From assembly GCA_934179885.1 (NCBI GenBank), contig CAKPQY010000056.1, positions 1 through 5,705 of the forward strand: 5,705 bases of DNA. The letters run 5' to 3'. This DNA comes from an uncultured Clostridia bacterium (lineage in GTDB: Bacteria > Bacillota > Clostridia > TANB77 > CAG-508). This document shows positions 1-4,714 of the stretch, piece after piece. The first letter of the stretch is position 1, and each line of letters starts with the position of its first letter. The position numbers were made by a program, and so were the translations under genes. Under the pieces are notes generated by a model, which was given only the letters and a program-made list of their open reading frames with translations, searched no databases and was not told where the DNA came from.

Positions 1-779
1 GATTAGCAATAGGTTTTTGTGCATTAACTAATTATAATGCATATGGATATATATTATGTAGCATAATTTTGTGTTTGGTATCAGTAATATCAAATAAAAT
101 GAATGCAAAAGATATTTTAAAAAAAGTTTTAATTGTAGGGCTTGTTGCATTTGCTGTTGCAGGATGGTGGTTTATTAGAAACGCAATATTATATAATGGA
201 GATTTTTTAGGAATAAATGCTCAAAATGAATGTGGAGATAAATATGCCTTAGAAAAATTTAAACCATCAATGAGACTTACAATTCAAAAAAGAGGAGAGA
301 GCTTAATAGACATGATATTTGGAGAAAGATGGTTATTGACAACATTAACAAGTTTTGTAGGAATATTTGGATATCATTCAATAGTAATGTCTCCTAAAAT
401 ATATTTTGTTTATTTTTGTATTTGGCTAATTGGAGGTATTGGATGCATACTGAATTTTAAAAAGTTATTTAAATTTAACAAAAATGAAAAAAATAGATAT
501 CTTTTAAATTATATATTTGTACTTTCAATAATAATTCCAATAGCTTTAAGTATAATTTATTCATACACTAGTGATTTTCAGCCACAAGGAAGATATATAA
601 TGGGAATTATAATTCCTTTTACATATTTTGTAGTTAATGGAATTCAAACAATTTTAGATAAAATTATAAAATCAAAAAAGATAAGAAATATTATTGTTAT
701 ACTTATAATTACTCTAATTATTGCAATATCATTTAGAGCATTATTTGCATATGTAATACCAACTTATAAATTGAAATAG
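1..779 (+). CDS. Polytopic membrane protein, GT-C/DUF2142-like glycosyltransferase (5' partial)
   Basis: The frame is open from base 3 to the TAG at 777-779 (258 codons), so the gene starts before the window; a TTG near base 69 is not a credible start because the upstream codons still encode membrane protein. Visible are about six hydrophobic segments: an ALTNYNAYGY-containing helix at the edge, the helix ending GWWFIRNAILYNGDFLG, then a polar loop of roughly 50 residues, then four more helices with a DFQPQGRYI motif before the last two. The W-x-x-RN-x-x-LYxGDxLG and QGRY motifs resemble DUF2142 and related GT-C-fold membrane proteins, which use polyprenyl-phosphate sugars on the outer face of the membrane. 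The N-terminal part, where a catalytic acidic residue would lie, is missing, so activity cannot be judged. The stop codon overlaps the ribosome-binding site of the following transaminase, so the two are probably co-transcribed. It could instead be a non-catalytic polymer-handling membrane protein. Confidence 0.72.
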   Translation, partial: LAIGFCALTNYNAYGYILCSIILCLVSVISNKMNAKDILKKVLIVGLVAFAVAGWWFIRNAILYNGDFLGINAQNECGDKYALEKFKPSMRLTIQKRGESLIDMIFGERWLLTTLTSFVGIFGYHSIVMSPKIYFVYFCIWLIGGIGCILNFKKLFKFNKNEKNRYLLNYIFVLSIIIPIALSIIYSYTSDFQPQGRYIMGIIIPFTYFVVNGIQTILDKIIKSKKIRNIIVILIITLIIAISFRALFAYVIPTYKLK

Positions 780-795
780 GAGGAAGAGAATAAAG

Positions 796-1926
796 ATGAT
801 AGGTTTTAATATACCAATTTATATAAAAAAATCAATGGATTGTATAAAAGAAGCAGCAGAAAGTAGAAAGATTTGTGGAGATGGAACATTTACAAAAAAA
901 TGTAGTGAGTGGATGGAAAAAAAATTTAATGCTAATAAAGTTTTATTAACAACATCTTGTACATCAGCATTGGAAATGGCTGCAATATTGTTAGATTTAA
1001 AACCAGGTGATGAAGTAATAATGCCATCATATACATTTGTATCAACAGCAGATGCATTTGTAATGGTAGGTGCAAAAGTTGTTTTTGTAGATGTAAATCC
1101 TGATACAATGAATATAGATGAAGAGAAAATAAAAGAAGCAATAACAGATAAAACTAAAGCAATTGTAGTTGTTCATTATGCAGGTATTTCACCAGATATG
1201 GATAAAGTAATGAAAATTGCCAAAGAACATAATTTGAAAGTTGTAGAAGATGCTGCACAAGGATTTATGGCTAAATATAAAGATAAATATCTTGGAACAA
1301 TTGGTGATATCGGGTGCTACAGTTTCCACGAAACAAAAAATTATAGTATGGGTGAAGGCGGAGCAGTAGTAATAAATGATCCTAGTCTAATTGAAAGAGC
1401 TGAAATAATAAGAGAAAAAGGAACAAATAGAAATAAATTCTTTAGAGGAGAAATTGACAAATATACATGGGTTGATTATGGTTCATCATATTTACCAAGT
1501 GAATTAAATTGTGCTTATCTATATCCACAATTAGAAAAAGCAGAAGAAATTAATAATACAAGATTAAATTCATGGAATTATTATAAAAACAATTTAGAAG
1601 AGTTAGAGCAAAAAGGATTAATAAAAATACAAACAGTTCCAGAATATAGTACACATAATGCACATATGTTTTATATAAAAACAAGAAGTTTAGATGAAAG
1701 AACTAGATTAATAAAATATTTAAAAGATAATGGTATACAAGCTGTATTTCATTATATACCATTACATGATTCTCCTGCAGGAAAAAGATTTGGAAGATTT
1801 AATGGAAAAGATGAATTTACTACAACAGAAAGTGAAAAATTAGTTAGACTTCCAATGTATTATGGATTAACAAAATCAGAACAAGATGAAGTAATAAAAA
1901 GAATAAAAGAATTTTATCAAAAATAA
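796..1926 (+). CDS. wecE: dTDP-4-amino-4,6-dideoxygalactose transaminase (WecE/RffA type)
   Basis: This is a PLP-dependent DegT/DnrJ/EryC1/StrS sugar aminotransferase of 376 residues, the same length as E. coli WecE as I recall it. WecE converts dTDP-4-keto-6-deoxy-D-glucose to dTDP-4-amino-4,6-dideoxy-D-galactose (dTDP-Fuc4N) with glutamate as amino donor, in the cytoplasm. Family signatures are LLTTSCTSALEMAA (51-63), GDEVIMPSYTFVST (71-84), the PLP-contacting VVEDAAQG (149-156; Asp152), and SFHETKNYSMGEGG, in which Lys181 should form the Schiff base. The subgroup-specific blocks IREKGTNR, FFRGEIDKYTW, NAHMFYIK and FHYIPLH also match WecE rather than generic DegT enzymes. After the lysine the loop reads SMGEGG, one residue shorter than the TAGGEGG I recall in E. 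coli. The ATG at 796 has AGGAGG at 778-783, a slightly long 12-nt spacing, and gives the expected MIxFNxP N-terminus. It is the second gene visible in the surface-sugar operon, 22 nt before the ATP-grasp gene. The donor sugar and exact product are inferred from family. Confidence 0.93.
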   Translation: MIGFNIPIYIKKSMDCIKEAAESRKICGDGTFTKKCSEWMEKKFNANKVLLTTSCTSALEMAAILLDLKPGDEVIMPSYTFVSTADAFVMVGAKVVFVDVNPDTMNIDEEKIKEAITDKTKAIVVVHYAGISPDMDKVMKIAKEHNLKVVEDAAQGFMAKYKDKYLGTIGDIGCYSFHETKNYSMGEGGAVVINDPSLIERAEIIREKGTNRNKFFRGEIDKYTWVDYGSSYLPSELNCAYLYPQLEKAEEINNTRLNSWNYYKNNLEELEQKGLIKIQTVPEYSTHNAHMFYIKTRSLDERTRLIKYLKDNGIQAVFHYIPLHDSPAGKRFGRFNGKDEFTTTESEKLVRLPMYYGLTKSEQDEVIKRIKEFYQK

Positions 1927-1948
1927 ATACAGAAGGTGAGATTTTTAA

Positions 1949-3064
1949 ATGAAAAAAATCGTAATAATAGGGGCAAATAATTTTCAAATGCCATTAATAA
2001 AAAAAGCAAAACAATTAGGATATGAGACACATGTTTTTGCTTGGGCTGATGGAGCAGTTGGAGCAGAATTTGCAGACTATTTTTATCCAATTAGTATAAT
2101 AGAAAAAGAAAAAATATTAGAAAAATGTAGAGAAATAAAACCAGATGCAGTTACATCTGTGGCATCAGATTTAGCAACATTAACAGTAAATTATTTGGCC
2201 GAAAAGTTAGGTCTTGCTGGAAATAGTTTAGAATGTACTAAAATTTCAACCAATAAATATGAAATGAGAAAAGCATTTCAGAAAAATGGGGTATCAGTAC
2301 CTAAATTTTTTGAAATATCAGATATTAATGATTTTTCAAAAATAATAGAAATGAAAGCTCCAATAATTGTAAAACCAACAGATAGATCTGGAAGTAGATC
2401 AATCACTAAAATAGAAGATTTTAGGGATGAGGAAAAATTAAAAAATGCAATTAGAGATGCAATAGAAGTATCTTTTGAAAAAAAAGCTATTGTAGAAGAA
2501 TATATTGATGGTGATGAATTCAGTGCAGAAGGTATTACATATAATGGAGAACATACAATATTAACAATAACTAGAAAGCAGACAACTGGTGCACCACATT
2601 TTATAGAAACAGGACATACAGAGCCAGCAGGATTAAGTAATAAAATGCAAGAAAAAGTAAAAAAAGAAGTGATTGCAGGATTAAATAGTTTAAAAATAGA
2701 AAATAGTGCATCACATGCAGAATTTAAAATTACACCTGAAGGAGAAGTGAAAATAATAGAAATTGGTGCTAGAATGGGTGGAGATTGTATAGGGTCAGAT
2801 TTAGTTCAAATTTCTACAGGATATGACTTTTTAAAAATGGTAATAGATGTAGCACTAGGTAATAAACCAGACTTTATCAAAGTCACAAAACCAAAACAAG
2901 CAGTAATAAAATTTATTTTCACCAAAAGTGATGTAGATGAATTAGAAAAGACGAAGAAGGAACATCCAGAATATATTTATTATATTAGTCCAATTGATGA
3001 AATAAATTCTCACAAAATTATAGATAGTTCAACAAGATATGGATATTATATTTTAGCAATATAA
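1949..3064 (+). CDS. ATP-grasp domain ligase (carboxylate-amine ligase-like)
   Basis: The 371-residue cytosolic protein has the ATP-grasp layout. A Rossmann-like N-terminal domain (MKKIVIIGANNFQMPLIKKA, 1-20; SVASDLATLTVN, 70-81) is followed by a central ATP-binding subdomain with IIVKPTDRSGSRS (139-151; Lys142) and the adenine-binding IVEEYIDGDEFSAEG (181-195). The metal-binding strand is HAEFKITPEGEVKIIEIGARMGGD (Glu258 and Glu271 as likely Mg ligands). The last motif is E-I-G-A-R-M-G-G-D, not the more usual E-x-N-x-R, a variant I know from uncharacterised ATP-grasp ligases. Family members join a carboxylate to an amine through an acyl phosphate. Next to an amino-sugar transaminase, a plausible job is acylation or aminoacylation of the 4-amino group, but nothing in the sequence names the substrate. 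The start at 1949 has AAGGTGA at 1933-1939, 9 nt upstream. It might equally act on a free amino acid or peptide precursor. Confidence 0.85.
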   Translation: MKKIVIIGANNFQMPLIKKAKQLGYETHVFAWADGAVGAEFADYFYPISIIEKEKILEKCREIKPDAVTSVASDLATLTVNYLAEKLGLAGNSLECTKISTNKYEMRKAFQKNGVSVPKFFEISDINDFSKIIEMKAPIIVKPTDRSGSRSITKIEDFRDEEKLKNAIRDAIEVSFEKKAIVEEYIDGDEFSAEGITYNGEHTILTITRKQTTGAPHFIETGHTEPAGLSNKMQEKVKKEVIAGLNSLKIENSASHAEFKITPEGEVKIIEIGARMGGDCIGSDLVQISTGYDFLKMVIDVALGNKPDFIKVTKPKQAVIKFIFTKSDVDELEKTKKEHPEYIYYISPIDEINSHKIIDSSTRYGYYILAI

Positions 3065-3088
3065 AATATTATTTAAAGGAAAATAAAA

Positions 3089-3457
3089 ATGGATAAAGAA
3101 AAAGAAGGAAAGAAAAAAACGAAAATTAGAGATATATGTATATTACAGGCAGTAATAGCAGTATATACATTATCAACAGTGTTTGCAAAATTTGCATCAG
3201 GACAAGAATTCTTATCATTTAAGTTTATACTATTTTATGGAATAGAAATGCTTATATTAGGTGTATATGCAATAATTTGGCAACAATTAATAAAAAAATT
3301 TGATATATCTGTGGCTTATGCGAATAAAGCAATGGGATTGCTATGGTCAATTGTTTGGGCGATTTTAATATTTAATGAAACAATAACAATAAAAAATGTA
3401 ATAGGAGTAATAATTGTAATAATAGGTACAATTATAGTAAATAGTGAAGATGAGTAA
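3089..3457 (+). CDS. EamA/SMR-like four-helix membrane protein, first of a pair (ArnE/ArnF-like)
   Basis: This 122-residue protein has a Lys/Glu-rich cytoplasmic N-terminus (1-14), then four hydrophobic segments at about 15-35, 44-68, 74-95 and 101-117. The SVAYANKAMGLLWSIVWAILIFNE stretch (74-97), followed by TITIKNVIGVIIVIIGTIIVN, matches the C-terminal half of EamA/SMR transporters: Ala-Tyr near the start of helix 3, then an xxE-x-(I/L)-T turn before helix 4. Proteins of this size occur as ArnE/ArnF, which flip undecaprenyl-phosphate-aminoarabinose, and as small multidrug-resistance pumps. I see no clear match to the helix-1 glutamate essential in EmrE, which argues against a plain drug exporter. 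AAAGGAA at 3075-3081 lies 7 nt before the ATG. The gene overlaps the next one by 8 nt, so the pair is likely translationally coupled and heteromeric. A role as flippase for a lipid-linked amino sugar is inferred from context. Confidence 0.78.
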   Translation: MDKEKEGKKKTKIRDICILQAVIAVYTLSTVFAKFASGQEFLSFKFILFYGIEMLILGVYAIIWQQLIKKFDISVAYANKAMGLLWSIVWAILIFNETITIKNVIGVIIVIIGTIIVNSEDE

Positions 3458-3785
3458 ATATATAATTTTGTTAGTATTAGCAGTAGCTGTAAGTTCAATA
3501 TCACAAATAATATTGAAAAAAAGTGCTTCCAAAACATATAATTCAATAATTAAAGAATATTTAAATCCATATGTAATAATTGGATATGGATTAATGGTAT
3601 TATCAACAGTTTTAGTTGTTTTAGGATTAAAAGGAGTTCCATATAAAAATGAGCCAATAATAGAGTCATTGGGATATATTTTTGTAATGATTTTAAGTAA
3701 TAGAATTTTAAAAGAAAAAATAACAAAAAAGAAAGTAATAGGGAATTTATTAATTTTGATAGGAATAATTGTATATTATATATAA
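3450..3785 (+). CDS. EamA/SMR-like four-helix membrane protein, second of a pair (ArnE/ArnF-like)
   Basis: This 111-residue protein has four predicted helices, at about 4-22, 39-61, 67-85 and 94-110. Helix 1 ends in SISQIILKKSASK, like the (A/S)Q-I-x-LKK-(G/S)A motif of small EamA/SMR proteins. IESLGYIFVMILSNRILKEKIT followed by VIGNLLILIGIIVY is the typical helix 3-turn-helix 4 pattern. I chose the ATG at 3450, which overlaps the upstream gene by 8 nt. An in-frame GTG at 3444 would add only two residues. There is no strong ribosome-binding site, which fits translational coupling to the gene before. It shares fold type and size with its upstream partner but little sequence, as expected of a heterodimer such as ArnE/ArnF. 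It is the last intact gene of the operon; no clear intrinsic terminator follows, only a gene relic. The substrate is unknown. Confidence 0.77.
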   Translation: MSKYIILLVLAVAVSSISQIILKKSASKTYNSIIKEYLNPYVIIGYGLMVLSTVLVVLGLKGVPYKNEPIIESLGYIFVMILSNRILKEKITKKKVIGNLLILIGIIVYYI

Positions 3786-3937
3786 ATTGCAGATTGAAAA
3801 ATTTAGATATTATATGGTCAAGTAGCTATGCTAGAGCTAAAGCTACAGCAAAATATATTGCAAATGTAAATGATTTACCTTTTAATTTAGACATGATATA
3901 TACCAAAAGTTACTTGTCAAGCAAAAACTTGAAATAA
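3786..3937 (+). pseudogene. Relic of a histidine-phosphatase (phosphoglycerate-mutase-like) gene
   Basis: The frame containing base 3794 is open to the TAA at 3935-3937. It encodes a short internal piece, LKNLD followed by IIWSSSYARAKATAKYIA and then NVNDLPFNLD. This closely resembles the central part of histidine phosphatases, where a D-(V/I)-(I/L)-x-SS-x-x-x-RA-x-x-TA-x-x-IA block follows the N-terminal catalytic RHG motif. No RHG motif, proper start codon or ribosome-binding site precedes it, and the E-R-x-x-G continuation is replaced by unrelated codons after about 3895. It is therefore a decayed fragment of roughly 34 codons with recognisable homology, not a working gene. The overlapping upstream ORF ends at 3785, so the relic abuts the end of the polysaccharide operon and probably marks an old deletion or recombination junction. 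The exact subfamily cannot be told from so little sequence. Confidence 0.68.
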
Positions 3938-3970
3938 GAATAATACGATAAATAATATTTATGGAAAAAC

Positions 3971-3999
3971 TTGAAAATTTTAATATTTTATGTTATTAT
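3971..3999 (+). promoter_or_regulatory. Sigma-A promoter of the first small gene
   Basis: TTGAAA (3971-3976), a 17-nt spacer and TATTAT (3994-3999) form a near-consensus vegetative promoter. The TG at 3991-3992 one base before the hexamer makes it an extended -10. Transcription would begin near 4006, leaving a leader of about 45 nt before the ATG at 4052. Its 14-nt core TTTTATGTTATTAT is repeated exactly in the promoter of the second small gene. Confidence 0.72.
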
Positions 4000-4051
4000 G
4001 TAAATATAGTGACTTTTGGAATCGTGTTTAGACAATGAAAGGAGCAACTTT

Positions 4052-4273
4052 ATGATGAAAATACAATTAAATAAAAAAACACGGAAACTACTAGTTTCAT
4101 ATCCAATAGAAGATATTTCTAAGGATTATGAAACAGTAAAACAAATAGTTTATAATTGTGAAAACAATGGATTAAAATGCTATTTTAGTATAGATAGCAA
4201 TTTGAATCTCAGATATTTTATTATATCTGCCAATGACTGGAAGGCATTAAAAATATTTGCCAAACAGTTATAA
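4052..4273 (+). CDS. Small protein of unknown function, paralogue 1
   Basis: I do not recognise this 73-residue protein. The ATG at 4052 is chosen because AAAGGAG (4038-4044) sits 7 nt upstream; the next codon (4055) is also ATG and possible, while an in-frame TTG at 4016 lies upstream of the ribosome-binding site and is unlikely. There is no signal peptide or membrane helix. The apparent order is strand-helix-strand-strand-helix: LLVSYPI, a KDYETVKQIVYNCEN helix, LKCYFSI, LRYFIIS and WKALKIFAKQL. It aligns over its whole length with the second small gene downstream. From SY to CxF the two match without gaps at 12 of 30 positions (SY-I....KD-E..K-I......N-L-C-F), then at D, RY and IS. It has its own promoter and a strong terminator, so it is probably a monocistronic unit. 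The small alpha/beta fold is an inference from the residue pattern only. Confidence 0.75.
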   Translation: MMKIQLNKKTRKLLVSYPIEDISKDYETVKQIVYNCENNGLKCYFSIDSNLNLRYFIISANDWKALKIFAKQL

Positions 4274-4279
4274 ATTATA

Positions 4280-4311
4280 AAAAAGGAGTAAAATTTGAAT
4301 TACTCCTTTTT
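4280..4311 (+). terminator. Intrinsic terminator after the first small gene
   Basis: A perfect 12-bp inverted repeat (AAAAAGGAGTAA at 4280-4291 and TTACTCCTTTTT at 4300-4311) with an 8-nt loop ends in a T-run, six bases after the stop codon. The A-run on the left arm means it could also stop transcription from the other strand. It separates the two small genes into independent transcripts. Confidence 0.88.
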
Positions 4312-4381
4312 ATATTATAAGAAAATTTTTCAACCACTATTATTCTAATAAACTTTTAATTATAGTAATTTTGATTTTCTA

Positions 4382-4410
4382 TTGAAAAAAATACAGTTTT
4401 ATGTTATTAT
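4382..4410 (+). promoter_or_regulatory. Sigma-A promoter of the second small gene (and probably prfB)
   Basis: TTGAAA (4382-4387), a 17-nt spacer and TATTAT (4405-4410), again with an extended -10 TG at 4402-4403. The hexamers, spacer length and 14-nt core TTTTATGTTATTAT are the same as in the promoter at 3971-3999. The leader to the ATG at 4442 is only about 25 nt. No other good promoter is obvious before prfB, so this one may drive both genes. Confidence 0.75.
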
Positions 4411-4441
4411 ATAAAAAACATTCAAGAAAGGAGTTCTTTTT

Positions 4442-4669
4442 ATGACAATATTAATGAATGAACGGAGAACTATAGAAATATCCTACAAAATTCAAGGTAA
4501 AGAAAAGGACAAAGAAATTATGAAGACAATTACAGATGAAGTTATTTCGAATAAGCTTCATTGTGGATTTGGAGAAGACGATTATTCCACAAGGTATATT
4601 CGTATATCTGGAATAAATCCTGAAATTATCGATAATTTGTACCAAAAATTAAAAGAACTACTTAACTAA
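4442..4669 (+). CDS. Small protein of unknown function, paralogue 2
   Basis: This 75-residue protein belongs to no family I can name. The ATG at 4442 follows AAAGGAG (4427-4433) by 8 nt. It is soluble, rich in Lys/Glu/Ile, and shows the same apparent strand-helix-strand-strand-helix order as the first small gene: TIEISYKI, a KDKEIMKTITDEVIS helix, LHCGFGED, RYIRIS and PEIIDNLYQKLKELL. The Cys in L-x-C-x-F and the RY-x-x-IS motif are shared with the paralogue, so they are the best candidates for conserved functional or core residues. It lies 45 nt upstream of prfB on the same strand with no strong terminator between, so it is likely the leading gene of a prfB transcript. Whether it has any role in translation is unknown; the position may be chance. 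Confidence 0.77.
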   Translation: MTILMNERRTIEISYKIQGKEKDKEIMKTITDEVISNKLHCGFGEDDYSTRYIRISGINPEIIDNLYQKLKELLN

Positions 4670-4692
4670 GTGGAGACTTCTGTCTCCATTTA
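4667..4692 (+). other. Hairpin spanning the stop of the second small gene
   Basis: TGGAGAC (4671-4677) and GTCTCCA (4682-4688) form a perfect 7-bp stem with a TTCT loop. It extends outward by one G-U and three A-U pairs to 4667-4692, so the TAA stop codon is inside the left arm. What follows (TTTAATTATT) is not a clean T-run, so it is at best a weak terminator or attenuator. It may also shape mRNA processing between the small gene and prfB, whose ribosome-binding site begins 7 nt later. Confidence 0.6.
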
Positions 4693-4714
4693 ATTATTAA
4701 AGGAGAGTGACAAA

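Noticed and set aside
932..1141. Minus-strand open frame inside the transaminase gene
   Set aside because: It is a Leu-rich antisense shadow of a strongly conserved coding region, with no ribosome-binding site or recognisable domain.
3822..3846. Inverted repeat GTAGCT...AGCTAC after the last membrane gene as a possible operon terminator
   Set aside because: The stem is 6 bp with a 13-nt loop and no following T-run, and the bases are explained as codons of the phosphatase relic.
3923..3976. Direct repeat AAAAACTTGAAA at 3923-3934 and 3965-3976, the first with a poor TAATAT 18 nt after TTGAAA, suggesting a duplicated promoter
   Set aside because: The first copy has only a 4/6 match at -10 and no extended TG. 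In DNA this AT-rich, a 12-nt repeat with an A-run can arise by chance.
4016..4051. Upstream TTG start for the first small gene, adding 12 residues
   Set aside because: The TTG lies before the AAAGGAG ribosome-binding site, while the ATG at 4052 is correctly spaced from it; the extra residues do not extend the alignment with the paralogue.
3971..4669. The two small genes as a toxin-antitoxin pair
   Set aside because: They resemble each other rather than a toxin plus a DNA-binding antitoxin, have separate promoters and a terminator between them, and show no known toxin or helix-turn-helix motif.
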